64,000 nucleotides of DNA from Pseudonocardiaceae bacterium (GTDB lineage: Bacteria > Actinomycetota > Actinomycetes > Mycobacteriales > Pseudonocardiaceae): NCBI GenBank assembly GCA_009379845.1, contig WHSZ01000013.1, positions 1-64,000 of the forward strand, given 5' to 3'. The notes under the pieces are model-generated. The model worked only from the letters and a program-made list of their open reading frames with translations, was not told the origin of the DNA and searched no databases. The position numbers and the translations under genes are program-made. Shown here piece by piece: positions 1-9,987 of the stretch. Position 1 is the first letter of the stretch. Each line of letters opens with the position of its first letter.

Positions 1-2
1 CC

Positions 3-140
3 GATGGCCTGCGCGTGCTTGGTGAGCACCTCCGCCAGCTCGGCACCGACATGCTCGCCCGCGCCGCCGAGCTCGACGGTCGGGTGATCGACGCCGAACC
101 AGTCGTCGTCATCGACGCGGGCGACCGGCCGAGGCAGTGA
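3..140 (+). CDS. C-terminal fragment of an unidentified protein
   Basis: The frame is open from the window edge to the TGA at 138-140 and gives the last 45 residues of a protein, ending DAGDRPRQ. The codon use (GC-rich third positions, Leu/Arg/Ala/Asp rich) is that of real genes here. I do not recognise the family because the start lies outside the window. The stop overlaps the GTG start of the next gene as GTGA, so it is probably the first visible member of the small-protein operon that follows. Confidence 0.55.
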   Translation, partial: DGLRVLGEHLRQLGTDMLARAAELDGRVIDAEPVVVIDAGDRPRQ

Positions 141-358
141 CGGATGAGGCGGGCGAGTGGCCAGGGCTATTCAGTCACCATCTGCTGCACCGAGTCACGC
201 CAGCCAACCGGCATCGAATGCAGCACCGCGGCCGCACATTCGGCTTGGCCGACTGCGGCGCGGTGTGCATACCGCCAGTGCGAGCGACGGCAGCGCGGCG
301 AACGCGGTGCCCCCAATGTTTCCCCACCCGACCCGACAACGGAGGTAGCGATGGCTAA
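137..358 (+). CDS. small Cys-rich (zinc-ribbon-like) protein
   Basis: A 73-aa protein starting at GTG 137, which overlaps the stop of the preceding gene by four bases (GTGA), and ending at TAA 356-358, eight bases inside the next gene. Coupling on both sides argues that it is real. Its C-terminal half has cysteines at the DCGAVC and RCPQC segments, a spacing like small zinc ribbons. The 109-aa protein at 41505-41834 has a comparable CG..., CPYC layout and also precedes a PDGY small protein, so the two are probably related. Function is unknown; a metal-binding accessory or regulatory role is only inference. Confidence 0.55.
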   Translation: MTDEAGEWPGLFSHHLLHRVTPANRHRMQHRGRTFGLADCGAVCIPPVRATAARRTRCPQCFPTRPDNGGSDG

Positions 359-575
359 CCACGACGACCTATCCAACGTGCTGTCACTCGCCCGGCTACT
401 GCTGGACGAGCCGGTGACCGTCCACCGCGTACCCGACGGCTACCTCGACGTGCTACGCGGCAAGCGGGTCGTCGGCTCGCTCGATGACGATGTGATCACC
501 GCGTTCCTGGCCGCCGCACCGGCCGCGTTGGCCTCAGCGCGTACCGCGCTGATCGTCGCGCCTCCCGACCCCTGA
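351..575 (+). CDS. 74-aa PDGY/DVLRG small protein (family with a paralogue at 41 kb)
   Basis: Starts at ATG 351 with a strong GGAGG site seven bases upstream (342-346). The central part carries the segments EPVTVHRVPDGYLDVLRG and RVVGSLDDDVITAFLAA, closely matched by a protein at 41009-41224 on the other strand (EPVTMQRTPDGYFDVLRG, VVGSIDDDILAAFLA). There is no signal peptide, membrane segment or cysteine, so it does not look like a classic thioether or sactipeptide precursor, although it lies 97 bases before a radical SAM gene. The family is not one I can name. Conservation between two separate loci supports a genuine gene. Confidence 0.75.
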   Translation: MANHDDLSNVLSLARLLLDEPVTVHRVPDGYLDVLRGKRVVGSLDDDVITAFLAAAPAALASARTALIVAPPDP

Positions 576-672
576 CACGACGCGTGATGCGTCCGGTTCC
601 ACCCCCACGTAGCGGTGCCGCGTGTGCGCCGTGAGTGACAAGAAGGATCTGTCGATCACACTGGAGGTCCTC

Positions 673-1497
673 GTGGATCAGGTTTCGTTCGTGTGGCTGG
701 AGCTCACCGGCCGGTGCCAGCTGGAATGTCAGCATTGCTATGCCTCATCGGGACCGTCGGGCACGCACGGCACGATGCGGGAGCCGGATTGGCGGCGCGT
801 CATCGATCAGGCCGAGCAGCTCGGTGCGCGCATGGTGCAATTCATCGGAGGCGAGCCCACCTTGCACCCAGCGTTGCCCGCGCTGATCGGTCACGCGCTC
901 AACCACGATGTCGCCGTAGAGGTGTTTAGTAACCTCGTGCACGTGCCCGCGACCCTGTGGGATGTCCTGGCGCAGCCAGGCGTGCGGTTGGCGACGTCCT
1001 ACTATTCCGATGATCCTCGCCAGCATCGGGCGATCACCCAGCGACCCACGCACGGACGGACGACCGAGAATATCCGCGAGGCGCTGCGCCGGTCGATCCC
1101 ACTGCGGGTCGGCGTGATCGACGTGCACGATGGGCAGCGCAGCGAGCAGGCCGTGAACGAGCTGCGGGCGCTCGGCGTGACCAACGTCGGCACCGACCGG
1201 TTGCGGGAGTTGGGCCGTGGTGGCGGCCAGTCTGCAGCGCAGCTGTGCGGGCGCTGCGGGGATGGCGCCGTTGCGGTGTCGCCGGACGGCTCGGTGTGGC
1301 CTTGCGTCATGTCTCGGTGGATGGCGGTCGGCAACGTCCATGAGAAGTCGTTGCAGGAAATCGTGGCCGCGTTGCCGGGCGTGGTTGGCGTGTTGCGCGA
1401 GCAGGGGATGCCTGCGAGCGTGGGTGTTCAGCAATGCGGCCCCGACTGCGCGCCGTCTGGTGGGCAGTGCTACCCGATCAACTGTTATCCGCGATAG
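673..1497 (+). CDS. radical SAM protein with SPASM-like C-terminus
   Basis: The N-terminus carries the radical SAM iron-sulfur motif CxxxCxxC in TGRCQLECQHCYA, followed by the GGEP motif (FIGGEPTLHP) that binds S-adenosylmethionine. The C-terminus has further cysteines (LCGRCGDGAV, WPCVMSRWM, CGPDCAPSGGQCYPINCYPR) typical of SPASM/twitch domains that hold auxiliary clusters and act on peptides or proteins. I chose GTG 673 because GGAGG sits five bases upstream (663-667); starts at 622 or 631 would add up to 17 residues. About 274 aa. The stop is followed directly by the ATG of the next gene, so the two are one transcription unit. A peptide-modifying role is likely from the family, the substrate is unknown. 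Confidence 0.85.
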   Translation: MDQVSFVWLELTGRCQLECQHCYASSGPSGTHGTMREPDWRRVIDQAEQLGARMVQFIGGEPTLHPALPALIGHALNHDVAVEVFSNLVHVPATLWDVLAQPGVRLATSYYSDDPRQHRAITQRPTHGRTTENIREALRRSIPLRVGVIDVHDGQRSEQAVNELRALGVTNVGTDRLRELGRGGGQSAAQLCGRCGDGAVAVSPDGSVWPCVMSRWMAVGNVHEKSLQEIVAALPGVVGVLREQGMPASVGVQQCGPDCAPSGGQCYPINCYPR

Positions 1498-2331
1498 ATG
1501 ACGAACGTCGAGCACGCCAACGCGCTGTTTCGCACCTGGATGCATGAACACCTGGACCGCGCCACGCACGCGTTCGGGCTCGTCGTCACCAGCCAGCCGG
1601 TGTGGGGCTGGTGCTGGCGCTCGATCAGCGCCCCGGCCGATGGTGTACACGGTCCGTGCTGGCTACGCGTCGGATCCGAGCAGGGGCGGCACATTGACGC
1701 CATGCCGGAGATGTGGACCGGCACCGTCTCGGCGGGAGCGATCACCGGAGTAGCCAAGCCTCGCGTGCTCGACAGCATGGAGTGGGACGAACCGGAGCAG
1801 GGTCGCCGCGTCCGCGCGGACGTGATGACCCTGCTACCGGGACGCCCGTGCTCCGACTCGGAAGTGCTGCGCGCGCAGCCCGAGCTGCGCGCGTCATGGT
1901 GGGACGAGTTGCGCCGCAGCCTCGATATGTTGGCCACCGTGCGCACAGAGCGGTTCTCCGACCGGGGAGACACGAGCCGCCCGGCACGCGAGGTATTCGG
2001 CGTTGACGTGCGGTTCTCTCGGTGGGCAACATGTCACCGCGACCTGCACTGGGCAAACCTGCTTGGCCCTCAGCTCGGCATTCTCGACTGGGAGATGTGG
2101 GGGCGCGCACCGGCCGCGATGGATGCCGCCGGGCTGTACTGCTACTCACTCCTGGTGCCGGATGTGGCGGCCACCGTGCGCGATGTGTTCGCCGACTTGC
2201 TCGACGGCGACCACGGGCGCGCCGTGCTTCTGGACGCTGCCGCGAAGATCCTGCAACGCATCGAGCGCACCGGGGACCTCGCCCAGCTGGACGCGCCGCT
2301 GCGCGTACTCGCCGCCGATCTCGTCGAATAG
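1498..2331 (+). CDS. aminoglycoside phosphotransferase-fold kinase
   Basis: A 277-aa protein. The segment CHRDLHWANLL has the HxDxxxxN catalytic loop of APH/choline-kinase type enzymes and ILDWEMWG carries the metal-binding Asp that follows it. The N-terminal lobe is divergent and I do not see a clear nucleotide-binding lysine motif. Its ATG begins at the base after the TAG of the radical SAM gene, implying translational coupling and a common task. Such kinases phosphorylate small molecules or peptides; with a radical SAM partner a tailoring step, an activating step or a self-protection role are all possible. It is the last gene of the unit; a conserved palindromic repeat follows. Confidence 0.75.
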   Translation: MTNVEHANALFRTWMHEHLDRATHAFGLVVTSQPVWGWCWRSISAPADGVHGPCWLRVGSEQGRHIDAMPEMWTGTVSAGAITGVAKPRVLDSMEWDEPEQGRRVRADVMTLLPGRPCSDSEVLRAQPELRASWWDELRRSLDMLATVRTERFSDRGDTSRPAREVFGVDVRFSRWATCHRDLHWANLLGPQLGILDWEMWGRAPAAMDAAGLYCYSLLVPDVAATVRDVFADLLDGDHGRAVLLDAAAKILQRIERTGDLAQLDAPLRVLAADLVE

Positions 2332-2483
2332 TGTGGCCTGAACGGTGGCGGGCGGTGAATCCGCTGGGAATGCTCGCCCCTGGCCTTGACACTTTCTCGA
2401 GCGACGAGGTTCTCGAGTACCTGGCCGCGCCCCTTGATTTGGTTCATCATGTCGAAATGCCAGTTCAGCACGCTCGGCGCCCC

Positions 2484-2504
2484 ATTTAGCGGGCTAAACG
2501 CGGT
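2484..2504. repeat. intergenic palindrome, TTAGCGGGCTAA family
   Basis: Contains the core ATTTAGCGGGCTAAACGCGG, a dyad around GG. It lies between two convergent genes (phosphotransferase stop at 2331, kinase stop at 2511). The left outer arm (ACCGCG) is degenerate here compared with the copies at 13.8, 35.7-35.9 and 38.4 kb. Confidence 0.7.
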
Positions 2505-2510
2505 AATTGG

Positions 2511-4334
2511 TCAGCCGTGGGGGCGCAGCGTGCGGGCGATCAGGTCGTACAGCTGCCGGCCGGCCTCGGCCCGGTCGGCTGGCACGGTCACGCTGAGCAC
2601 CCACAGCTCGTCGCCGGCCGGTGTGGCTCGTGCGAACGTGGCCCGCGTTTCCGTCCTCGCCTGCCCCGATGCGCCCGCCTGCGCGCGCTCCACGGTGCGA
2701 TAGCGCAACTCCCTCGCGGGCTCGGCGCCGCTGGGGCCGGCGCTGAGCCGCTCATCCTGTCGGAACCGTAGATCCTGCCCTGGCCAGATCTCGCCGAGCG
2801 CACTGCGATAGTCGTCGATCGAGTAGCCAGCGTAGAAGTCGGCGAAATGCTCGACGGTCAACGCCTGCGCACCATCGGGCGAAACGTATTGCACGGTCGA
2901 GCTGGTTGGCAGCGTGGAGCCGGGCTGCTGGGACCGGAACAACCGCCATCCGGCCGGTACCCGCAGGGTGTACGCCCCGCCGGGCGCGCCGTTGATCGTC
3001 GATGCCGTCCCGTTGACGGTCGTCAACTCCTCGGCGGACGGAACGGTTTCCGGGGAGCCGCCGGCCGCGGCGGGCGGCAGCAAGGGTTGCCTGCCGATGG
3101 CCCTGGCCGCGGCGAACCCGCCCGCGCCCGCGGCCGCGAACAGCAGCACCGCACCGATGATCAACGCCACGGTGGCCGCCGCGCTCCGGCGCCGGGGACG
3201 CGGCGGACGCGGCGGAACCGGCGGAACCGGCGAACCCGATGGTGACGACGAGACCGGCGGGGACGACGAGAGCGATGGGGTCTGCGTCGTCGGCCGCGGA
3301 GGTGGTGTGAACGGCAGTGGACCCGGGTCGGAGGCGAGCTCGGCCGCCTCGCTTCCAGCCTCCGGCCGGCCACCCACACCGCTGCGTTCCGGCGGGATGA
3401 TCTGCGTTGACGACGGGTCGGGCGCCGCCGTGGACGGTGCCGGCAGCTCGTCGGTGAACATCGACTCGCTGAACAGGTTCGTGCCGGGTTCCGGCAGCAG
3501 TGGATACAGCGAGCGGCGCAGCTGGAGCAACGGCATGCGCTTCGCGGGATCCTTCACCATCAACGCCTCGATCAGCGGCGCGAGCGGCCCCGGCGTCGGG
3601 CTCGGCACATCCCCGTGCACCACCCTCAGCACGGTTTCCATGGCGTCCCCGTTCGCGTCGAACGGGGCGCGGCCCTCCACAGCGGCGAACATGGTGGCGC
3701 CGAGGCTCCACAGGTCCGCGGCCGGCGTGGTCTCCTGCCCGGACGCGACTTCGGGCGCGATGTAGGCAGGCGAGCCGAGCATGATCCCGGTCCTGGTCAT
3801 GCTGACCTCGGCCATGTTGCGCGCGATACCGAAATCGGTGAGCTTGATCCTGGCCTGTGAGTAGCTGGTGGCCGACTCCGCGACCAGCACGTTGCCGGGT
3901 TTTACATCGCGATGGGTTATGCCGGCGTGATGCGCTGCCTCCAGCGCGGCGGCCACCGCGTCCGCCACCGCCGCCGTTTGCGTGACGCTCAGCGCGCCGT
4001 GGGTGCGCAGGATCGCCGCGAGGCTGCGGGATGGCAGCAGCTCCATCACCACGAATGGTTCGCCCTGCTCACGGGCGATGTCGTGCACGGTGATGACGTT
4101 CGGGTGAGACAGCACCGCGATGGCACGCGCCTCCCGCAGCGCCCGCTCGCGGACCTCGCCGGCACGGGCGGCCGGAAAGTCCGGGGGCAGCCGCACTTCC
4201 TTGACCGCAACGGGCCGGTGCAGCACCTCGTCGTAGCCGGACCACACGGTGCCCATCGAGCCGTGGCCGAGCATGCCGCGCAGCCGGTAGCGTTCGGCGA
4301 TCAACCGTTCCGTCGGCGGCTCGGGCGTGCTCAC
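2511..4334 (-). CDS. PknB-type transmembrane Ser/Thr protein kinase
   Basis: About 607 aa from GTG 4334. The N-terminal 270 residues form a Hanks-type kinase: glycine loop GHGSMG near residue 23, catalytic Lys in VAVKEV, catalytic loop HRDVKPGN and DFG in TDFGIARN. The activation loop has TRTG, the usual autophosphorylation threonines. A Pro/Ser-rich juxtamembrane stretch follows, then one membrane helix (TVALIIGAVLLFAAAGAGG) and about 190 extracellular residues without PASTA repeats, perhaps a ligand-sensing domain. The frame is open further upstream to 4451, but that stretch runs through an intergenic repeat, so the internal GTG is preferred. It diverges from mutA. The signal and targets are unknown. 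Confidence 0.9.
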   Translation of the reverse strand: MSTPEPPTERLIAERYRLRGMLGHGSMGTVWSGYDEVLHRPVAVKEVRLPPDFPAARAGEVRERALREARAIAVLSHPNVITVHDIAREQGEPFVVMELLPSRSLAAILRTHGALSVTQTAAVADAVAAALEAAHHAGITHRDVKPGNVLVAESATSYSQARIKLTDFGIARNMAEVSMTRTGIMLGSPAYIAPEVASGQETTPAADLWSLGATMFAAVEGRAPFDANGDAMETVLRVVHGDVPSPTPGPLAPLIEALMVKDPAKRMPLLQLRRSLYPLLPEPGTNLFSESMFTDELPAPSTAAPDPSSTQIIPPERSGVGGRPEAGSEAAELASDPGPLPFTPPPRPTTQTPSLSSSPPVSSSPSGSPVPPVPPRPPRPRRRSAAATVALIIGAVLLFAAAGAGGFAAARAIGRQPLLPPAAAGGSPETVPSAEELTTVNGTASTINGAPGGAYTLRVPAGWRLFRSQQPGSTLPTSSTVQYVSPDGAQALTVEHFADFYAGYSIDDYRSALGEIWPGQDLRFRQDERLSAGPSGAEPARELRYRTVERAQAGASGQARTETRATFARATPAGDELWVLSVTVPADRAEAGRQLYDLIARTLRPHG

Positions 4335-4385
4335 GGCCACATTGTCGCGCAGCAGCGGTTGCGGCCCCGAGGGCCGCTCACCGTA

Positions 4386-4409
4386 GCCCAATATGCATCC
4401 ATATTGGGC
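4386..4409. repeat. intergenic palindrome, ATATGCATCCATAT family
   Basis: Arms GCCCAATATG and CATATTGGGC (10 bp, perfect) flank a CATC loop. This copy lies about 50 bases upstream of the kinase start, in the divergent region before mutA, so unlike most other copies it is not between gene ends. Confidence 0.8.
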
Positions 4410-4579
4410 GGCAGCGGCCCGCCGGGTTCGTTTGTAGTGGGAGAACGCCACCGTAGCGTGACGTTCGCCGCGATCCGGGTCACAGGTGGCGAACCGTGTG
4501 TTTCCGTACCATTACCGGGATAACCCCAGGTGAAGGTTGACCCTGCCGCCCGGCGTCCGCACCGAGGAGGGTGTTCTTC

Positions 4580-6448
4580 GTGACCGCATCGCAGGCCTCC
4601 ACGGGCGCTTCCGGCATGCCCGCGGACGCGGATCTGGACGATCTCGCGCTCGCCGGTGACTTCCCGGCAGGTGATCTCGAACGGTGGCGCGCGCTGGTCG
4701 AAGCCGTGCTGGCGAAATCGGGCGCCGCGCCGGGCGATGGCGCCCCCGAATCCGCATTGGCAACCGAAACGTATGACGGGATCACCGTCCAACCGTTGTA
4801 CACCGCCGCCTGTGACGCGCCGGAAGCCGGATTGCCCGGGCTGGCGCCGTTCGTGCGCGGTGGCCGGCCGGAGGGCGGGGTGCTCACCGGCTGGGATGTC
4901 CGGCAGCTGCACGCCGACCCGGATCCGGCGGCCACCAACGCGGCCGCGATCGCCGATCTGGAAAACGGCGTGACCTCGCTGTGGCTGACCGTCGGGGCCG
5001 GGGGAGTTCCGGTGGACGCGCTCGGGGAGGCGCTGCACGGCGTGCACATCGACCTGGCACCGGTGGTGCTGGATGCCGGTGCGGACTACCCGGCCGCGGC
5101 CGAGGCGTTGCTCGCGCTGCACGCCGAGCGCTCCATCCCGGCAAGCCAGCTGAGCGGCAACTTCGGCGCGGATCCGATCGCGGTGCACGCCCGCTCTGGG
5201 CAGCGCCACGACCTGGACCCGGCCGTGCGACTGGCGACCCGCACCGCGCGGGAGTTCCCGAAGGCCAGGGCGATCGTGGTGGACGCGCAGCCGTACCACG
5301 ACGCGGGCGGCTCGGACGCGCAGGAACTCGCCTGCTCGATCGCGGCCGGCGTGGAGTACCTGCGGGTGCTCACCGATGCCGGCCTTGACGTGGGCACCGC
5401 CGCGGCGCAGCTGGAGTTCCGGTACGCGGCGAGCGCGGACCAGTTCCTGAGCATCGCGAAGTTCCGTGCCGCACGACGGCTGTGGGCCAGGGTGACCGAG
5501 GTCGCCGGCGGTTCGCCGCACCCGCAACGGCAGCACGCGGTGACATCGGCCGCGATGATGGCCCGCCGTGACCCGTGGGTGAACATGCTGCGCACCACGC
5601 TGGCGTGTTTCGGTGCCGGAATCGGCGGTGCGGACGCGATCACGGTGCGGCCGTTCGACGCGGCGATCGGTGTGCCGGACGCCTTCGCACGGCGGATCGC
5701 TCGCAACACCCAGTCGGTACTGCTCGAAGAGTCCAAAGTGGCCGGTGTTATCGATCCGGCAGGCGGCTCCTGGTACGTGGAGAAGCTGACCGACGAGCTC
5801 GCGCACACCGCGTGGAACTGGTTTACCGAGATCGAACGCGGCGGCGGGCTGATCACCGCGCTGGAATCCGGGCAGGTGGCGGACGCGCTGGCGGAAACCT
5901 GGCAGCGGCGGCAGGCGAACCTCGCGACCCGCGCCGACCCGCTGACCGGGGTCAGCGAATTCCCGGACCTCGCGGAAGAGCCCATCAACCGGAAGCCGCT
6001 TCCGGCCGAGCGGGAAACCGGTGGCCTGCCGAAGGTGCGGTACCCGCAGGGCTACGAGGTGTTGCGCGACCGGGCGGACGCCCACCTGTCGGCGACCGGT
6101 GCGCGGCCCAAGGTTTTCCTGCTGACCCTTGGTTCGCTCGCCGAGTACACCGCGCGCGCGACGTTCGCGGCCAACCTGTTCCAGGCAGGCGGGATCGAGA
6201 CGGTGAGCGGCACCCTCGAGGAATTCGCCGGCAGCGGCACAGCGGTCGCCTGCCTTTGCGGCACGGAAGCCGGATACGCGGAACACGCGGCCGAGCTCGC
6301 GACCGCGTTGCACGAGCGCGGCGCGGTCCGCGTGTTGCTGGCCGGAAAACCACGCGACTACGACGGCGTGGACGAATGCGTTTTCACCGGTTGCAACGCG
6401 CTGCGCGCGCTGACCGACACCCTTGACGCGTTGGGAGTCGCCGAATGA
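4580..6448 (+). CDS. mutA: methylmalonyl-CoA mutase small subunit
   Basis: About 622 aa. MutA pairs with MutB to convert (R)-methylmalonyl-CoA to succinyl-CoA in propionate and odd-chain fatty acid breakdown. The TIM-barrel domain is recognisable ([49 protein letters not shown]). The C-terminal flavodoxin-like domain lacks the cobalamin-binding DxHxxG motif, as expected for the non-catalytic subunit. I prefer GTG 4580, which is nine bases after the GAGGAGG at 4564-4570; GTG 4571 would leave no spacing. The stop overlaps the mutB start by four bases (ATGA). Confidence 0.95.
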   Translation: MTASQASTGASGMPADADLDDLALAGDFPAGDLERWRALVEAVLAKSGAAPGDGAPESALATETYDGITVQPLYTAACDAPEAGLPGLAPFVRGGRPEGGVLTGWDVRQLHADPDPAATNAAAIADLENGVTSLWLTVGAGGVPVDALGEALHGVHIDLAPVVLDAGADYPAAAEALLALHAERSIPASQLSGNFGADPIAVHARSGQRHDLDPAVRLATRTAREFPKARAIVVDAQPYHDAGGSDAQELACSIAAGVEYLRVLTDAGLDVGTAAAQLEFRYAASADQFLSIAKFRAARRLWARVTEVAGGSPHPQRQHAVTSAAMMARRDPWVNMLRTTLACFGAGIGGADAITVRPFDAAIGVPDAFARRIARNTQSVLLEESKVAGVIDPAGGSWYVEKLTDELAHTAWNWFTEIERGGGLITALESGQVADALAETWQRRQANLATRADPLTGVSEFPDLAEEPINRKPLPAERETGGLPKVRYPQGYEVLRDRADAHLSATGARPKVFLLTLGSLAEYTARATFAANLFQAGGIETVSGTLEEFAGSGTAVACLCGTEAGYAEHAAELATALHERGAVRVLLAGKPRDYDGVDECVFTGCNALRALTDTLDALGVAE

Positions 6449-8640
6449 CCAGCATTCCGAACTTCGCGAACGTCGAGCTCGGCGAGCCCGGCGATGGCGG
6501 CGGCACCGACTGGGCTTCCGCGTTGCACGCCAGTACCGGCAAGGGCGCGGACGCGCTCGTCTGGGAAACCGCGGAAGGCATCGGTATCAAGCCGGTGTAC
6601 ACCGCCGCGGATACCGAGCGGCTCGATTTCCTGAACACCTATCCGGGAATCGCGCCGTACCTGCGTGGTCCGTACGCCACGATGTACGTCAACCAGCCGT
6701 GGACCATCCGGCAGTACGCCGGGTTTTCCACCGCCCAGGAATCGAACGCGTTCTACCGCCGAAATCTCGCGGCCGGTCAGAAAGGCCTCTCCGTCGCATT
6801 CGATCTGGCCACCCACCGCGGGTACGACTCGGATCACCCCAGGGTGTCCGGCGATGTCGGCATGGCCGGCGTGGCGATCGATTCGATTTACGACATGCGC
6901 CAGCTGTTCGACGGGATCCCGCTGGACAAGATGAGCGTGTCGATGACGATGAACGGCGCGGTGCTTCCGGTGCTCGCGCTGTACGTGGTGGCGGCCGAAG
7001 AGCAGGGCGTGGAGGCGGAAAAGCTCGCCGGGACCATCCAGAACGACATTCTCAAGGAGTTCATGGTCCGCAACACCTACATCTACCCGCCGCAGCCGTC
7101 GATGCGCATCATTTCGGACATCTTCTCCTACACCTCACAGCGGATGCCGAAGTTCAATTCCATCTCGATTTCCGGCTATCACATGCAGGAGGCCGGAGCC
7201 ACCGCCGATCTGGAACTGGCGTACACGCTCGCGGACGGCGTGGAGTACATCCGAGCCGGCCTGGACGGTGGGCTGGACATCGATTCCTTCGCGCCCCGGC
7301 TGTCGTTCTTCTGGGCCATCGGCATGAACTTCTTCATGGAAGTGGCCAAGATGCGCGCCGCGCGATTGCTGTGGGCCAAGCTGGTCAAACAATTCCAGCC
7401 GCAGAACGACAAATCGCTGAGCCTGCGCACGCACTGCCAGACATCCGGCTGGTCGCTTACCGCGCAGGACGTCTACAACAACGTGGTGCGCACCTGCGTG
7501 GAAGCCATGGCAGCCACCCAGGGGCACACGCAGTCGTTGCACACCAACGCGTTGGACGAGGCGCTTGCGCTGCCGTCGGATTCCTCCGCGCGTATCGCGC
7601 GGAACACCCAGCTGGTGCTGCAGCAGGAATCCGGCACCACCAGGGCGATCGACCCGTGGGGTGGCAGCGCGTTCGTCGAGCGGCTGACCTACGAGCTGGC
7701 TCGCAAGGCGTGGGCGCACATCAGCGAAGTCGAGTCCGCGGGCGGCATGGCGCGCGCGATCGACGCGGGTATCCCGAAGTTGCGTATCGAGGAGGCGGCC
7801 GCGCGTACCCAGGCCCGCATCGACTCCGGCCGGCAACCGGTGATCGGCGTGAACAAGTACCGGCCGGACGCCGAGGAGAACATCGACGTGCTCAAGGTGG
7901 ACAACGCGCAGGTGCGCGGCGAGCAGGTCGAGAAGCTGCGCAGGTTGCGGGAGGAACGCGACGAGGACGCCACCAGCGAGGCGTTGCGCGCGCTGACCGC
8001 GGCGGCCGAGCGGGAGTCCGCGAGCGATGGGCTGCGGAACAACCTGCTCGCGCACGCCATCGACGCGGCACGTGCGAAGGCCACCGTCGGGGAGATCTCC
8101 GATGCGCTCGAGAAGGTGTACGGCCGGCACGCCGGGCAGATTCGTACGATTTCCGGTGTGTACCGCGACGAGGTCGGTGCCTCATCGAACGTCGATGACG
8201 CCCGTGCGCAGGTGGAGGCGTTCGCCGAGGCGGAAGGACGCCGCCCGCGCATCCTGGTTGCCAAGATGGGCCAGGACGGGCACGACCGCGGCCAGAAGGT
8301 GATCGCCACGGCGTTCGCCGACCTCGGCTTCGACGTGGACGTCGGCCCGCTGTTCTCCACGCCGGCCGAGGTCGCGCGGCAGGCGGTCGAGGCGGACGCG
8401 CACATCGTCGGCGTCTCGTCGCTGGCCGCCGGGCATCTGACGCTGGTGCCGGCGTTGCGCGCGGAGCTCGCCGAGCTCGGCAGGCCGGAGATCATGGTGG
8501 TGGTTGGCGGCGTGATCCCGCCGCGGGACTTCGACGCGCTGCGCGAGGCAGGCGCGGCCGCGATCTTCCCGCCCGGCACGGTCATCGCCGAGGCGGCCGG
8601 GGATCTGCTGCGGCAGCTCCGCGAAGCGCACCAGGAGTAG
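6445..8640 (+). CDS. mutB: methylmalonyl-CoA mutase large (catalytic) subunit
   Basis: 731 aa, the usual length. The N-terminal barrel has [10 protein letters not shown] and [11 protein letters not shown]. The C-terminal adenosylcobalamin domain has GQDGHDRG, with the lower axial ligand at His613, then SSLAAGH and VVVGGVIPP. The enzyme is cytoplasmic and B12-dependent. Translation is coupled to mutA through the ATGA overlap and meaB follows after 14 bases, giving the classic mutA-mutB-meaB unit. Propionyl-CoA carboxylase genes (accA3, accD5, accE) lie about 13-23 kb away in the same window, so most of the route to succinyl-CoA is present here; methylmalonyl-CoA epimerase is not. Confidence 0.97.
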   Translation: MTSIPNFANVELGEPGDGGGTDWASALHASTGKGADALVWETAEGIGIKPVYTAADTERLDFLNTYPGIAPYLRGPYATMYVNQPWTIRQYAGFSTAQESNAFYRRNLAAGQKGLSVAFDLATHRGYDSDHPRVSGDVGMAGVAIDSIYDMRQLFDGIPLDKMSVSMTMNGAVLPVLALYVVAAEEQGVEAEKLAGTIQNDILKEFMVRNTYIYPPQPSMRIISDIFSYTSQRMPKFNSISISGYHMQEAGATADLELAYTLADGVEYIRAGLDGGLDIDSFAPRLSFFWAIGMNFFMEVAKMRAARLLWAKLVKQFQPQNDKSLSLRTHCQTSGWSLTAQDVYNNVVRTCVEAMAATQGHTQSLHTNALDEALALPSDSSARIARNTQLVLQQESGTTRAIDPWGGSAFVERLTYELARKAWAHISEVESAGGMARAIDAGIPKLRIEEAAARTQARIDSGRQPVIGVNKYRPDAEENIDVLKVDNAQVRGEQVEKLRRLREERDEDATSEALRALTAAAERESASDGLRNNLLAHAIDAARAKATVGEISDALEKVYGRHAGQIRTISGVYRDEVGASSNVDDARAQVEAFAEAEGRRPRILVAKMGQDGHDRGQKVIATAFADLGFDVDVGPLFSTPAEVARQAVEADAHIVGVSSLAAGHLTLVPALRAELAELGRPEIMVVVGGVIPPRDFDALREAGAAAIFPPGTVIAEAAGDLLRQLREAHQE

Positions 8641-8654
8641 CCTCGAGCCCGCTC

Positions 8655-9656
8655 ATGCCGAAACAGATCGACGTCGCCGAATACGCGAAGGGCGTACTCG
8701 CCGGGCAGCGAGGCGCGCTCTCCAGGGCGATCACGCTGGTCGAATCCAGCCGTGCGGACCACCGCGCGCGGGCGCAGGAGCTGCTCGTCGAGCTGCTGCC
8801 GCACGCGGGCGGGGCGTATCGAGTCGGCATCACCGGCGTTCCCGGGGTCGGCAAATCGACGTTCATCGACGCGCTCGGCAGCATGCTGACCTCCGAAGGG
8901 CACCGGGTCGCGGTGCTCGCGGTCGATCCGTCGTCCAGCCGCACCGGCGGCTCGATCCTCGGTGACAAGACCCGGATGGCCAGGTTGGCCGTGGATCCCT
9001 CGGCGTTCATCCGGCCGTCGCCCACCTCCGGCACGCTCGGCGGGGTGGCCCGCGCGACAAGGGAAACCACCGTGCTGATGGAGGCGGCCGGCTACGACAT
9101 CGTGCTGATCGAGACGGTCGGCGTGGGGCAGTCCGAGATCACCGTGGCGAACATGGTGGACAGCTTCCTGTATCTGACGCTGGCCCGCACCGGGGATCAG
9201 CTGCAGGGCATCAAGAAGGGTGTGCTCGAGCTGGCCGACGTGATCGCGGTGAACAAGGCCGACGGTGAGCACGAGCGGGAGGCACGCAAAGCCGCACGCG
9301 AGCTGTCCGGAGCACTGCGGATGCTCTATCCGGCCGAGTCGGTGTGGACCCCACCGGTGCTGACGTGCAGCGGCATGACCGGAACGGGGCTGGACACGGT
9401 GTGGCAGCAGATCGTGCGGCACGCCGAGACGCTGCGCGATGCCGGACAGTTCGAGGCGCGGCGAGCGCAGCAGCAGGTGGACTGGACCTGGTCGATGGTG
9501 CGCGAGCAGCTGCTCTCCAGCTTGCACGAGCGGGTGCGGGAGATCGTGCCGGACGTGGAGCGTGCGGTGCGGGACGGCGAGCTGACCGCGACACTGGCTG
9601 CGGACCGGATACTGGCCGCCTTCGCGGAGCGTGACCGCACCGGGGAGGATCGGTAG
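8655..9656 (+). CDS. meaB: methylmalonyl-CoA mutase-associated GTPase MeaB
   Basis: 333 aa, a G3E-family GTPase that gates cobalamin loading and protects the mutase from inactivation. The P-loop is GVPGVGKST, with the later motifs [21 protein letters not shown] (switch II region) and NKAD (the guanine-specificity N-K-x-D). It starts at ATG 8655, 14 bases after mutB, and is co-transcribed with it. The C-terminal region ([19 protein letters not shown]) is the dimerisation arm of the family. Confidence 0.95.
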   Translation: MPKQIDVAEYAKGVLAGQRGALSRAITLVESSRADHRARAQELLVELLPHAGGAYRVGITGVPGVGKSTFIDALGSMLTSEGHRVAVLAVDPSSSRTGGSILGDKTRMARLAVDPSAFIRPSPTSGTLGGVARATRETTVLMEAAGYDIVLIETVGVGQSEITVANMVDSFLYLTLARTGDQLQGIKKGVLELADVIAVNKADGEHEREARKAARELSGALRMLYPAESVWTPPVLTCSGMTGTGLDTVWQQIVRHAETLRDAGQFEARRAQQQVDWTWSMVREQLLSSLHERVREIVPDVERAVRDGELTATLAADRILAAFAERDRTGEDR

Positions 9657-9684
9657 CCTCACGCCGGTGAACGGAAGGGCGGTT

Positions 9685-9987
9685 ATGCGAGTTGTCCGCG
9701 GGATAGCGTGTGCCCTGCTGCTGGGTGTCGTCGCGTTGCTGGTGGCGCCGGCGCCTTCGATGGCACAGCCGGAGCACGTGGTCACTGCCGTGCGGGCCGA
9801 CGTGCACCATGCGCAGGACGACACGGCACCGCCGGGGCCACGTATCGATCCGGACGACAACGCGCAGGCGGACAGCGATCTCGCCCAGCGGAAGATCGTC
9901 ATCGGGTGCATCGCGGCCGGACTGGTGCTGATCGTGCTGTACGGCCGCCATGTGCGGAAGAAGCGCCGCAAGCAGAGGGGAAACTAG
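9685..9987 (+). CDS. small single-pass membrane protein with signal peptide
   Basis: About 100 aa from ATG 9685, preceded by a GGAAGGG site. An N-terminal hydrophobic segment (IACALLLGVVALLVAPAPSMA) ending in an AxA-like site looks like a signal peptide. An acidic, proline-containing linker of about 40 residues would be outside, followed by one membrane helix (IVIGCIAAGLVLIVLYG) and a very basic cytoplasmic tail (RHVRKKRRKQRGN). It follows meaB by 28 bases and may be co-transcribed. No family is recognised. Confidence 0.7.
   Translation: MRVVRGIACALLLGVVALLVAPAPSMAQPEHVVTAVRADVHHAQDDTAPPGPRIDPDDNAQADSDLAQRKIVIGCIAAGLVLIVLYGRHVRKKRRKQRGN

Noticed and set aside
351..575. A classical lanthipeptide, sactipeptide or lasso precursor
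   Set aside because: There is no cysteine or Thr/Ser-rich core, and no leader-core boundary or lasso cyclase/protease gene. Only a non-standard modification remains possible.
4331..6313. A 660-codon open frame on the minus strand opposite mutA
   Set aside because: It mirrors mutA codon by codon, is Arg/Gly rich without family motifs, and mutA is certain. Long antisense frames are normal at this GC content.
7689..9971. A 760-codon open frame on the minus strand opposite mutB-meaB
   Set aside because: It lies wholly antisense to two well-supported genes and has the Ser/Arg/Ala composition of a shadow.
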